NCBI GenBank assembly: GCA_041645325.1
Contig: JBAZQI010000032.1
Span: forward strand, 1 to 10,853
DNA from: JAFCCL01 sp041645325
GTDB lineage: Archaea; Iainarchaeota; Iainarchaeia; Iainarchaeales; GCA-2688035
Reading direction: 5' to 3'
Length of the DNA: 10,853 nucleotides
The stretch's first letter is position 1. Each line of letters starts with the position of its first letter. A model generated the notes under the pieces. It made no database searches. It had not been told where the DNA came from and saw only the letters and a list, made by a program, of their open reading frames with translations. Both the position numbers and the translations under genes were made by a program. This document shows positions 1 to 10,100 of the stretch, piece by piece.

Positions 1-3000
1 GCAACGCTTAAGGGAGAGGAAAGCGTTTCCGTGGGATTGCCTGTTGAGGTGAGCCTTAGCAACCTTGCAAAATGCGTGCAGGTGCTGGCTGATGAGCCTT
101 TGGAGGTTGAGACAACGCCGTTAAATGCTGGCTATGGCAATTACGGCACAAGCGGCGGAACTTACAACCCATACGCTTCGGGCGGTTATGGGACAGGCAG
201 TTATAGCAGCAGTGGCATGAATGGCAGTTCAAGTTACCCTTACGCGAACTTTTCCTCGCCCTATTACACAAATTATTACGACAAGCAGTATGATAATTCC
301 TGGAAATATGGGCTTGGCGAGAGCAATTTCATCGTGAAAAACAACTGTGCGGAAGCCGTTGAAGTTAACCTTGACCTGCCGTCAACGCTGCGCGTTGGCG
401 AGGACACTTTTGAGCTGCAGCCAAACACCGACACGACCGTTTCACTTGAATCAGGCTACAGGATGGGCAAGTATGAAATAGTGGTCAATGCCAAGGCAAA
501 GGGAAGCGAGGACAAGCCCGTGAAAATAGATTCAATTGACGTGATTGTGAAAAGGGCAGGGGAAATGGATGAGGAGTGCATCCAGCTCAGCACGGACAAG
601 ATAAAGCTCAATGATTTCATAGGCAAGCCCGTGAAAACCAGCATTTACAATTATTGCTATGATGTCGGCGTGAGATTGCCAAGCGGGGGCAATGTGATAG
701 AGTTCAACTGCAAGGTTGCAGGCCAGCCGATGAACACGTACAAGTTTAGCGGGGAAGAAGAGGGCACAACGGCAGGCTTCCTGGCAAATGCAGGGAGCGT
801 CAACAGCAATATATTTGCCCAGCCGAGTTCTTATACAAACCAGGCACCCGGAAATTACGGCGGCGAAAGCTATGTGCAGACAGGGGCATTTGGCTCTTCG
901 GCCTATGCCCAGGGCAACCTTGGCTCACAGGGCTACAATTATTCCACCAGCTCATTCCCCTACGGCTCAAACAACTGGGCGCAGAGCCAGGTTGGAGGCT
1001 ACACAAGCGGCTGTGAGCTCATTGATTCTGTTTACGTTACGGATTCAAGGACAAGCGGCGGCGATGACGGCAAGACAATTCAGACAGTTGACTTTGAGGT
1101 AAAGCCGGCATTGAATTACAGGAAAATGCTGTGCGAGTTCCAGAGCCAGATGCCGTTCCAGACAATTTACGGCCTGAGGGTAATGCTCAGCCAGGCTTAC
1201 TACCGCGTTTTCGTCAGCTCTTATGCAAACGTGAAATATTACAATCCTTTCGGCGGTACGGCAAACAAGTACTTCCAGGTTGACCTTGAGGACATGTGGG
1301 GACTGGGTGACACTGCAGACGAATGCATGTACAACGCAGGCATTGGAGGAATGCCGATTGAAAGGCTGCAGAAGTGCAGGGAAGACGGGACAACCGCGCC
1401 CATAACCGCAATTGTCAATGCTTCGGCCCTTGACCTTTCAACAAAGGGATACCTTAAGGGGTTCATTCCGCAGAGCCTGTTCGGGCCAAATGACAATTAC
1501 ATTTACACGGCAGACCCGATTGTTATAAACATTCCGCCGGCAAGCGGAAAAGACGGCATTGTTGAAATTGTGCCAAGGGAAATATTGCACGAGAGCGGAG
1601 TGCGCCTGATATTTGAGCCTGTGAAAACAGAATGCCCGGCACCATACCCCGGCGGAAATTGGACAATCAAGATGACTGTTGACAGGTCAGGCATGGATGA
1701 AAGCATTGGCTGTGCAATTATTAACACGCAGATTGGCATAAAGGTCGCAAGGCCGCTATTCTGGGAAACGCCGAAAGAGGCAGTGCTGCCTGTGAGGCTC
1801 AATGTCCTGAACAAAAACCAGAGCGTTGATTCTGTTGACCCGAAGAGCTGCGCAAAGGTTGCGCCGCCGATTGCCACCGTGAAATGCGATTCGGGCGGGG
1901 AATCAGGCAAGGATGCTTACGGGAAGTACGGCTTTGAAAGGCTGCCGTTTGACTGGTCTTGGGATGGAATTGACAAGCAGCAGTGCGACGAAAAGGCAAC
2001 TGGCGGCAAGGAAAGCTTTTGTGATGCGGTGCAATTCTCAATTGAATTGAACAAAAAGGCGGAAGAAATCAAGAAATTTGTGGTTGACAATACAGCCCTA
2101 ATAAAAGGCAATGAATCTTTTGCAAATGCGGCGGTGCAAGGCCTTGAAGGATGCAGCCCTCCGGCAATATGCGCAACCGCACAGAAAAATTCAGTAAACC
2201 TTTACAGGTTCGTGAAAAAGCAGATAAGGGTAAGCGACAATTCAGAATCCGGCAAGGAAACGGTATTCTTCCTCAAGGCGGATAATGCAATTCTTGAAAG
2301 CGAAAACAAGAAAAGCCTGCAGGACAGCATGCAGGGCGTCAAGGAATGGAAAAACACCAGCATAACAGCTAAGAACATGTATGCAATAGTTGAAAGCACT
2401 TTGACGGCGCTGAACAGCATCACGGACAGGACTGACCAGAGAAGAGTAATTGGGGTCATAAAGAAAGACTTCCCGACAGGCAATGATTTTGCAATCCTTG
2501 CTGGTATAGACAAGCCGCAGGCTTCCCAGGGCGCGGTGTTTGAAAATAACGTAATAACTTTGATGGAGTACAAGGAGCTTAACAGCAAGCTGTTTGCCGC
2601 ATTGAAGGGCGAAACGGACGACAGGTGCTATAAGGATGTCACAAAGATTCCGGGCTCGGAGATTGATTATTCGACAGAGGAGGGAAGAAAGCTTGCGGTT
2701 GTTTGCAATATTATTGACACTGATGTTACGGCATCAGGCCTGAACGAGCTCAACAATGCGATTGAGAACTTTGTTGTCGGGGCAATAAGCTCAAAGGACA
2801 GCGAGATGAAGGACAGCCTTGGCTATATCATAAAGAATGCGGGCGATGCCGGCAGCCTTAACAAGGAGGGCTTTGCAAGCTTCGCCGACTTATATTACAA
2901 GGACATTGATTTTTCCTCATTCCTCGTCAAGGATGCCTACAACAAGGATTTGAGGGCGGACTTTGCAGAGTATTTTAACAATGATGCATTAAACGAGCCA

Positions 3001-4017
3001 AAGGCGGTTGAAACGCTTGCCGCAACAAAATTCGGTGCAGGCGATTGGAATTTCAGCGGCAAGGATTCCTATGCATTGGCAAATGCAGGGCTTTACAATG
3101 TTAACCTGAATGCAGATTTCTCAACAATGGATGTTTTCACCTGGAATGTTTCATTCAACAGGCCGAAAGAGCTCAAGGACATCAGGGCAGGCTATGAAAA
3201 GAATTATTTGTTCGGCATGCCGTTTGACGGCAGCGTTGGAATAGGCACAGCAAACGGCAGGGAAGGGTACGGCGTTGTGGTTGAAAATGACGGCGGAATA
3301 GACCTTGCTTATGACAAAACAAAGGGCATGACAAGAATTTCAAGGCCCATGAAAGGCAACAGTACCAATGCGTTTGGCCTTTACAGCCTGCAGGCATCGG
3401 ACTCGCTTTTGGCCGCCAATTCCGGCACTGTATTTAGCGCCAGCGCTGGCAAGATTGTTAGCAATCCTTCAAAGCCCGCAAGGGTTGATGTAGAGCTGAG
3501 CCCGAGGGCAGGAGCCGGAAACGAGGGCCTTGTGTACAATCTGCTTGAAGGCGGAATTGCCGGTGCTGTTGACCCCGGCACATTGTTTGTGTGGCAGGCA
3601 GCCGAAAAAACATTTTCTGACCAGAGCCTTTCAAGGCCAATTGCCCAAACGCTTTGCCCCGAGGTTGAGGCAGCTGGTTTCCACGGTTTCCTGCAGGACA
3701 TAGGTACTAAAACAACCTTTAAGGGCCTTGTGATTCTCCCCTTCAGCAAAGAATACCAGTTCCAGCTTATTTGCAATCAGGGCGGCATGACTGCGAGCGC
3801 GCTTGGAAGCATTTCTGCAATCGCGGGCTGGAGAAAAGGCCAGCCAAGCAACCAGCTTAACCTGAACACAAACACAGATGTGGGGAACAGCACGCTTGAG
3901 CACTTTGTTGAAAGCATTAAAAGCGGAAAGATGTGCTTTACGCCCGGGGAAAGCAGCATTGCCTTGAACTGGAACAAGGAATTCCTGCTTCAGAGCGTGA
4001 ACGCGGGGCCGCAGTAA
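1..4017 (+). CDS. Giant Cys-rich surface protein A, 5'-partial (C-terminal 1,338 residues)
   Basis: The frame is open from base 1 to TAA at 4015-4017 and reads as protein before the first GTG at 31, so the true start lies upstream. Numbering below starts at base 1. Residues 25-116 and 193-219 are two beta domains, each bounded by a Cys and a later Asn-x-Cys (NNC, NYC). Residues 43-100 and 262-337 are Tyr/Gly/Ser/Asn-rich low-complexity inserts. A Trp/Cys signature (W652, W654, C662, C674, then QFSIE) precedes a charged, probably helical stretch at about 680-960. A DAY...DLRADF motif follows at 978-988, then a glycine-rich C-terminal region containing MPFDGSVG (about 1073-1080). I see no transmembrane helix, so any anchor must be N-terminal and upstream, as in the downstream paralogue. 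Asn-x-Ser/Thr sites are frequent, which fits an extracellular glycoprotein. No catalytic motif is recognised. Function unknown; surface location is inferred from the paralogue's signal anchor. Confidence 0.93.
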   Translation, partial: ATLKGEESVSVGLPVEVSLSNLAKCVQVLADEPLEVETTPLNAGYGNYGTSGGTYNPYASGGYGTGSYSSSGMNGSSSYPYANFSSPYYTNYYDKQYDNSWKYGLGESNFIVKNNCAEAVEVNLDLPSTLRVGEDTFELQPNTDTTVSLESGYRMGKYEIVVNAKAKGSEDKPVKIDSIDVIVKRAGEMDEECIQLSTDKIKLNDFIGKPVKTSIYNYCYDVGVRLPSGGNVIEFNCKVAGQPMNTYKFSGEEEGTTAGFLANAGSVNSNIFAQPSSYTNQAPGNYGGESYVQTGAFGSSAYAQGNLGSQGYNYSTSSFPYGSNNWAQSQVGGYTSGCELIDSVYVTDSRTSGGDDGKTIQTVDFEVKPALNYRKMLCEFQSQMPFQTIYGLRVMLSQAYYRVFVSSYANVKYYNPFGGTANKYFQVDLEDMWGLGDTADECMYNAGIGGMPIERLQKCREDGTTAPITAIVNASALDLSTKGYLKGFIPQSLFGPNDNYIYTADPIVINIPPASGKDGIVEIVPREILHESGVRLIFEPVKTECPAPYPGGNWTIKMTVDRSGMDESIGCAIINTQIGIKVARPLFWETPKEAVLPVRLNVLNKNQSVDSVDPKSCAKVAPPIATVKCDSGGESGKDAYGKYGFERLPFDWSWDGIDKQQCDEKATGGKESFCDAVQFSIELNKKAEEIKKFVVDNTALIKGNESFANAAVQGLEGCSPPAICATAQKNSVNLYRFVKKQIRVSDNSESGKETVFFLKADNAILESENKKSLQDSMQGVKEWKNTSITAKNMYAIVESTLTALNSITDRTDQRRVIGVIKKDFPTGNDFAILAGIDKPQASQGAVFENNVITLMEYKELNSKLFAALKGETDDRCYKDVTKIPGSEIDYSTEEGRKLAVVCNIIDTDVTASGLNELNNAIENFVVGAISSKDSEMKDSLGYIIKNAGDAGSLNKEGFASFADLYYKDIDFSSFLVKDAYNKDLRADFAEYFNNDALNEPKAVETLAATKFGAGDWNFSGKDSYALANAGLYNVNLNADFSTMDVFTWNVSFNRPKELKDIRAGYEKNYLFGMPFDGSVGIGTANGREGYGVVVENDGGIDLAYDKTKGMTRISRPMKGNSTNAFGLYSLQASDSLLAANSGTVFSASAGKIVSNPSKPARVDVELSPRAGAGNEGLVYNLLEGGIAGAVDPGTLFVWQAAEKTFSDQSLSRPIAQTLCPEVEAAGFHGFLQDIGTKTTFKGLVILPFSKEYQFQLICNQGGMTASALGSISAIAGWRKGQPSNQLNLNTNTDVGNSTLEHFVESIKSGKMCFTPGESSIALNWNKEFLLQSVNAGPQ
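127..300 (+). other. Tyr/Gly/Ser-rich low-complexity insert 1 in protein A (residues 43-100)
   Basis: The segment is almost entirely Gly, Tyr, Ser, Asn, Thr, Pro and Ala (for example GYGNYGTSGGTYNPYASG, SSPYYTNYYDKQYDNS), with few charges and almost no aliphatic residues. It lies between the two cysteines of an otherwise normal Cys-paired beta domain. Removing it brings the C25-C116 spacing down to about 28-33 residues, close to the 25-30 seen in the related domains. It therefore looks like an extended loop inserted between strands. Composition resembles prion-like or elastomeric linkers; function unknown. Confidence 0.75.
784..1011 (+). other. Gly/Ser/Tyr/Gln/Asn-rich low-complexity insert 2 in protein A (residues 262-337)
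   Basis: A second stretch is dominated by Gly, Ser, Tyr, Asn, Gln and Ala (for example NYGGESYVQTGAFGSSAYAQ, SQGYNYSTSSFPYGSNNW). It has almost no Lys or Arg and no Cys until C338. It follows the second Cys-paired domain, at the equivalent point to the Gly/Thr/Ala-rich insert of protein B. The two inserts do not resemble each other beyond low complexity, so this is a shared site for variable spacer or display sequence. Confidence 0.75.
1945..2058 (+). other. Trp/Cys signature module in protein A
   Basis: The module reads PFDWSWDGI, then CDE, then FCDAVQFSIE and NKK. W652 and W654 are followed by C662 and, 12 residues later, C674. The same order and nearly the same spacing occur in protein B at 10076-10183, making this the most conserved stretch between the two proteins. 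I do not recognise it as a named domain. The two Cys could form a disulfide that closes a small loop. Confidence 0.75.
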
Positions 4018-4071
4018 AAAAATCCTTTAGACCATATGGAAACATTTATTTATTAAAGAAAAGTAATGTAA

Positions 4072-4080
4072 TTTATATAT
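4072..4080 (+). promoter_or_regulatory. Archaeal TATA box for protein B
   Basis: The sequence TTTATATAT matches the archaeal TATA consensus. It lies in an AT-rich 112-base gap between the stop of protein A and the start of protein B. With the usual spacing of about 25 bases, transcription would start near 4100-4105, giving a leader of about 25-30 bases before ATG 4130. This suggests B has its own promoter rather than relying only on read-through from A. No clear oligo-T terminator follows gene A; the nearest candidate is the weak ATTTATTTATT at 4044-4054. No transcript data support this call. Confidence 0.6.
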
Positions 4081-4129
4081 CAGGAATATAAGTAATCAAT
4101 GGCTGGATGAATATTACCGGGGAACAAGG

Positions 4130-7100
4130 ATGGCACTGGAAAAACAGGGCGGAGGGCTGAAGGAATTCTATTTTGGCCTTGAGGACAAATGGTACCAGGC
4201 CATTGACAAGATTGATTCAAAAATTCCCATTCACGGCATTGTTGACAGGATTGACAAAATCGTGCCAAGCTTTGCATTGTTCCTTGTGATAGTTGCGCTG
4301 ATTATACTGCTTGTTGCATTCCAGCTTTTCAGCGCGCCTGTCGCCCTTTTTTCATTCAAGGTGACAGATACTGACGGGGTCCTATTGGAAAATGCAAGCG
4401 TGCGCGTTTTCCTTGATGACAGCGAGGTCTTTTCGGCAACAACCGACGGGAAAGGTGAAACCGGAAATGCGAGGCTTGTGCCTGGAACAAAAGTAACGGT
4501 TTCAGCAGCAAAAACGGATTTTGTCGAGCACTCGGAAACAATTGACGTTGTGGAATCAACTTATCTTTACAGCATTGTGCTCCAGTCCCTTGAAGAAAAA
4601 ACTTATACCATTTCATTGAAGGACAGCCTTGGGCAGCCCATAAGGGAGCCTGTTGCATTGTCCTTTGCCTGCAGGAACCCTGATGCCACGCCGCCGGCCG
4701 GGATAACGGTTTCAAGCGGCATTGCAACGGTAACCGAGCCCCAGGGCTGCAACGGCCTGATAGTCAGCCTGAGCGGCGATGGCTATGACTTCAAGAGCTC
4801 TGTTGAGCTTGTGCAGAACCAGCAGACTATTTATCTCCAGGAAAGCGCGGAGGAAACAGGCACAATAAATGCCGAGCTTTATAGCAGCGGCGAGCTTGCA
4901 GTCGGCGGAATCACGGTTTACCTTTACAAGGACAATGGCACTGACTCGGGGCTCGGCCCTATTGAAACCGAAACAAGCCAGAACGGCAGGGCTGTGTTTG
5001 AAGCAGGAGAAGGCAGCTACTTCCTGAAAACATCGGGCTATGGCCAGTATGCTGCCGCAAGGTCGGAAACATTTGGCATTGCGCCCGGTGACGTGAAGGC
5101 AGTTAGGATTGATTTGCAGAAAAGCATTGTGGGTTCTGTAAAGGCGAAGATTGTCAACAAGGTGACAAATGCTGTTGTTGACGGCGCACGCGTTTCGCTC
5201 CTGCTTGGGGGCTCGGAGATTGACACAAAGGTTTCAAGCAGTGACAATGATGCCGTTGTGGAATTTCCGGTTTCGCAGGACACTCTTTATACCCTTGTTG
5301 TTGACCATGAAGGATACTGCCTCATGGCGGTGCATGATGCGGCAATAGGTTCGGCGGCAAGGGAAATAGAGCTCACGCCCGTAAGCCAGGAATGCGGCGG
5401 AATGCTTGAGGCTAGGGTTTTGGACCAGTCCGGCAATCCTGTTAGGAATGCAACCGTTGGCTTGTACAACGAAAACGGGTTCAGCGTTGGCTTTGGAAAC
5501 CTTGTTTCTGACATAAACGGCTCTGCCGTTTTTTCAAGGGTTCCGAGCGGGGACTATAAGGCGTTTGCCTTCAAGGAAAGCAGCGGTGGCTGGAGCGATG
5601 TGGAGCATTTTGTGCAGAGGACTGCGGAAGGAACAATTTTGACCGTTGTGCTCATTGCAGGCGATGGCACTGTGAGGGTTAAGGTCGTGGATGCGGAAGG
5701 GCAGCCTTTGCCTTATTCACAGGTTGCCTTTGTTGATGCGGTAACCCTGCTTCCTGTGGGCGGCGGCACAATGCCTGTCCAGGACCTCAATGGCACTGTT
5801 GAGCTTACCACAAGGGCTGACAAAAAGGTTTATATCGTTGCGGGCAAGCAGGGCTATGCGAATTTTACCTCAACCATAGTTCCGGTTGTTTCCGGAAACA
5901 CGCAGTATATTGAGGCTGTGCTTGAAAAGGAAATCCTGCAGGGCGAGGTTGAGATTGAGTTCAAGGGATTGTACAAGGGCGAAAAGCTTGCCAAGAGCAT
6001 TGCCGCTGGCCAGGAATACGAGGCCTTGTTTGAACTGAGGATTCCGTCCAACAAGAATTACGATTCTGTGGGAATGCATGTGAGGACTGGCGACCAGGGC
6101 ATAATTGAGCTTGACAGGATACTGCTCAAGGGTCTCAATGTCCCGGGCAGTGCGCAGGTGATAAGGTCAACATCCTATACGCCGAACACCGGCTATGCCA
6201 TTGATTCTGAAAACATTTCAAGCGGCGACGCAAAGTGGGCGAACATTGAGTGGGCGGCGCCCTCTACAGGAATTGTTCAGGTGAGGGTTGCTATAAGCAT
6301 CAGGGAAACCGCAATTTTGGGCGACCAGCTTAATTTGTTCTACAGGGCCTGGGGCGAAGAGAACGGCCTGTACAAAAGGGACCCTGTTGACCTTGAGCTT
6401 GGCGAGGCCGAGTCTGTTGCAGGCAAGGAAGGGCTTTATGCAAAGGCAAAGCAGGAGATTTTCCAGCTTGACATTGAAAACATTTGCGATAAAAGCTTTT
6501 GCTTCAGCGCAAGCGTGCTTGACGAAGAGGAAAAGCTTGCTTACAATGCAACAGAAGGCATTTCGGCAAGGGCATTCGGGCCCTATAGGCTGACTTTTTC
6601 GGTTTTGAACAATTCCGATTTTGAGGAAAATTCCTACCTTGACGCAGAGATAAGGGTTTCAAACGAGGACCAGGCATTGCAATTGCAGGAATACAGGATT
6701 AAAGGCGCGCAGAACCAGGAAAGGCAGGGCGTTGTCTCCGGCAAAAGCACGGACTGGGTTGAAGCCGGAAACTTCCTGCCAAACAACAGCATTTCAGGCA
6801 GTGTTGATTTTACGCCGCAGAAAACAGGGCCAGGGCAGATTCTCATTGAGATAAGAAGCGGGCAGATGATAAGGTTCAGCAGGATAATTTACGCGAATGT
6901 TTTTTCGGACAAGGAGTTTGCTGTAACGGTTGTTCCGGAAATGCTTCCAAGCGGAATGGAAAACGGCATCACGGTTACGGCGAAAGACAATGGCACAGGC
7001 GCCGAAATTGAAAACGCGCTGGCAAAGGCAAAGGACAGGTTTGGCACCGTGATAGCTGAAAAGTATACCAATGCAAAGGGAATTGCAATGCTGCTACTTC

Positions 7101-10100
7101 CGGCCCTTGAGCCCGGCGAAAAGCTTTTCCTCACAGTCGGAAAGCCGGGATATGCCGGCTTTGAGAAAACACTGGAGGTAAACCCGGAGGTTATACTGGT
7201 AAAGCCTGAGACAATAGGCGTCGCGCTCAACGCAAAAACAAAATTTGAGTCACAGAACATTTTCACCGTTGAAAACAGGGCCTCGTTTGATTTGAAGATT
7301 AAAAGCATGAAGCTGAACGGCCAGCTCTACGGCCTTGCGGACAAGGAAAAAATGGAGAACTGGCTTTATGCATATGTTGGCGAAACCGTGAAAGCGGGGG
7401 AAATCAAGGAGCTTTATTTGAGGGGCTTCCTTACGGAGAAAGGCAAAAAGATACAGCAGGCAAAGAGCCTTGAGGCTGAGCTTGAAATTACAATGGAAGC
7501 ATTGGGAAGCGAGTGGACCAAGGCCGTGCCTGTAAAGATAAGCATTGGCCTGGGCGGTGAAGTTGATGACCCCACGTGTTTCACGATTACGAGAAAGGAA
7601 TGGAAAGGCAGCACTGAAGGAAACCCGATAGAAATACAGCTTGAGGCCCAGAACAACTGCAGCATTTCAGGCGCGCCTGTCTCATTGAGAAATATTTCGG
7701 CGCAGGTTGAATGGCAGTCAAACCAGACAGGCAACTTTTCAATAAGGACAGCCGAAAACTCGATTGAGTTGAGCTCTGGCTATGCGAAGAAATTTGCAGG
7801 CATACTTGGGCCTGAGGAAAAAATTGCAATGGTGCTTGAGTTCTCGCCCAATGGGGGCGTGAACGGCAAGGGAATTGCAAACATTGTGTTTAAGGCCGAA
7901 AACCCCACCGAGTCAAAGGCACAGGAGCTCTCGAACAAGCTTTACGCCGAGATTGTCACAGTAAACCTCATTGACTGCATTGCGTTCAGCAAGGACGTTC
8001 TTTTGATAAAGCCGGAAGCGTCCGACAAGCTTGTGATTCAAACAGTGGGCTGCGGCGCAAGAAACGAAATAAGGCTTGACTCCGAGCTCACCGTGAACAA
8101 TGAAAAGCTTTCGCTTGGGGAAACGGACTCAAAGGAAGTAGATGTGTTTGCAGAGAAGAATATTCCAGGGCAGTACCCGATAAAGGTTTACGCAAAGGGC
8201 ACTGACCAGGTTCAGGAAAAGCTCATCAAGACCATAAGGGCAAGGATTCTTGCCTCAGGCTGCATTGAGCTCTCAAGGTATGAGTTTGACGTCTTTGATA
8301 ACCCAAACGACCCTTACGACGGCTATGACACGGTTGAAGTGATAAACCATTGTTATGACAAGCCTGTTACTGCCCACGTGAAATTCGACGAGCGCGACTT
8401 GGTCGAAGCAATGAAAACAGGCGCACTCGTTGGCCTGGTAACAGGCCTCATAGGGGGATTCACGCGCGACAAGGGAACAAGCTTCTGGACAGGCCAGCCC
8501 AATGCCACACAGACAGCAGAAAATACTGTAAATCCTAAGCCTGCAGCAGCACAGCCCGCAACTCCAGCGGCAAATGCCCCAAAGCCTGCGGCACCTGCAA
8601 CAGGAGGAACAGGCGGCAGCGGAGGCAATCCACTTGCAGCAGTAGGCGCTGTCATAGGCGGCGTGATTAGGGCACCTGCAGATTTGCTTGGAGGCGTATG
8701 GACCGGCATTACCGGAGGAAACAAGCCAGCCGGGCAGACGGCAACAGGCACGCCAACAGGGGCAACTACAACAACAGGCGGCGGAACAGCACAAAATGCC
8801 AAAACAGCAGATGATATCGCTTTAGAAATTCAGAACAGCGGCGGCAGCATTACCCAACTCGATTCAACAGAGATACAATGGACAGACTCAAAAGGGGTAA
8901 CTTGGCGCACGTACTTGGAAAACGGTCAATGGGTAAACTACAACACAACAGGCACAAGCGGTGGAACGACACAGCCATCAGGACAGCCAGCATCAGGCAC
9001 GACAGCAGGCGGAACACAAAATGCCAAAACAGCAAACGACGTTGCCGGAGAAATAGGAGAAAGCGGCGGCAATGTTATAACCCAAACAGACAACGAAATA
9101 TACTGGAGAGACCAAACCGGAACATACTGGCGCACATACCTGGAAAACAACCAATGGATAAACAATAAATCAACAATCACAAGCGGCGGAACGGCAGGGC
9201 AGGCTGATGTTTACCCGCCGGCTGGATCAACGATAGGCACTACGTATGGCTCCTATAATACCATAACAGGTCGCCCGGCCGGGCAGGAATGGATTGCCCC
9301 TGACGGCAGCGTATATATAGTAAAGGACACAGGTGACGTTTACAAGGAAGGCGATGACGGAATGTATAGAAAGGTGCAATCTGCCTCAACAGCAAACCAG
9401 GCGCCTGCAGAGGACTGGACGGCGGCTCCGACAGGGCTGTTTTTCGGCACAGGCCAGCAGGGGGGCGTGACTGGCCTGCTTGGGGGCGTTGTAGGTGGAA
9501 TTGGCAAGGCTGTAATGGGCAAGGGTTCTTTCCTAAGCTGGGGCCTGCAGGGCTTCATAGTCGGAACGGCGATTGCTTATTTTATGCAGGACAAGGATGA
9601 ATTCAGCTTTACCACAATACATGATGATTTGGTTTACAAGGGCATTGCGCTCCTGATGCCGGGGGCAACGCTTGAGGACGACAAGCTTGTGGAAACGCCT
9701 TCAACCGACATAATCGTCAAGGATTTGGAGGAAACAAGCACTGCGCCGAACGCCGCCGACCCAAGATTGAGCATTGAGAAGAGAAAGCTTGGCTTTTTGA
9801 ATGTCGGAGGCGTGGTGCAGAAGGATCCGGCAACGCCGCTGTACAGGGTTCTGAGGGTTGACGGTGAAAGGCTTGTTTATGAAACGGAATACGAGCTTGA
9901 CAAAGAAAAGACGCCCTCGCTTTCAATAAAGGAGAGGAAAGCCGACAAGGAAAGGTTCAGGCTGCAGTTCAATGCCTTTGACCCGATGACCGTGAAGCCC
10001 GACTTAAGGCCCATATCAAACTGCACGCTCGGCAACCTTGTAGGCGTCACCGGGCCGGATGCTGTTCCAAAGGTTTCGTTCAACTGGGACTGGGCAAAAA

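Noticed and set aside
31..33. GTG at 31 as the true start of protein A
   Set aside because: The frame is open to base 1, and the residues before and after the GTG align with the continuous strand that leads into the Cys domain of protein B, so the gene is cut by the window edge.
4018..4071. Intrinsic terminator after protein A
   Set aside because: There is no T run of five or more and no clear hairpin, only AT-rich sequence, so no terminator is called.
4097..4129. N-terminal extension of protein B from a CTG at 4103
   Set aside because: The extension (WLDEYYRGTR) looks protein-like, but it has no ATG, GTG or TTG and begins almost at the expected transcription start, so ATG 4130 is the simpler choice.
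4099..4160. Tiny upstream frames: a three-codon ATG-GCT-GGA-TGA at 4099 and a 17-codon frame at 4107-4160 overlapping the start of protein B
   Set aside because: They lie about where transcription should begin and may not be fully in the transcript. They are short enough to occur by chance and show no coding signal.
8353..8802. Antisense open frame of about 149 codons (and the overlapping 173-codon one at 8273-8794)
   Set aside because: It lies opposite the Gly/Ala/Thr/Pro-rich part of protein B. Its Pro/Val/Ala-rich or Cys-rich product is the expected mirror of that composition, and there is no promoter or start signal.
8878..9168. Plus-strand open frame of 96 codons inside the tandem repeat
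   Set aside because: It is an out-of-frame reading of the repeat. The very basic product mirrors A-rich codons of protein B, and similarity between its halves comes from the underlying repeat.
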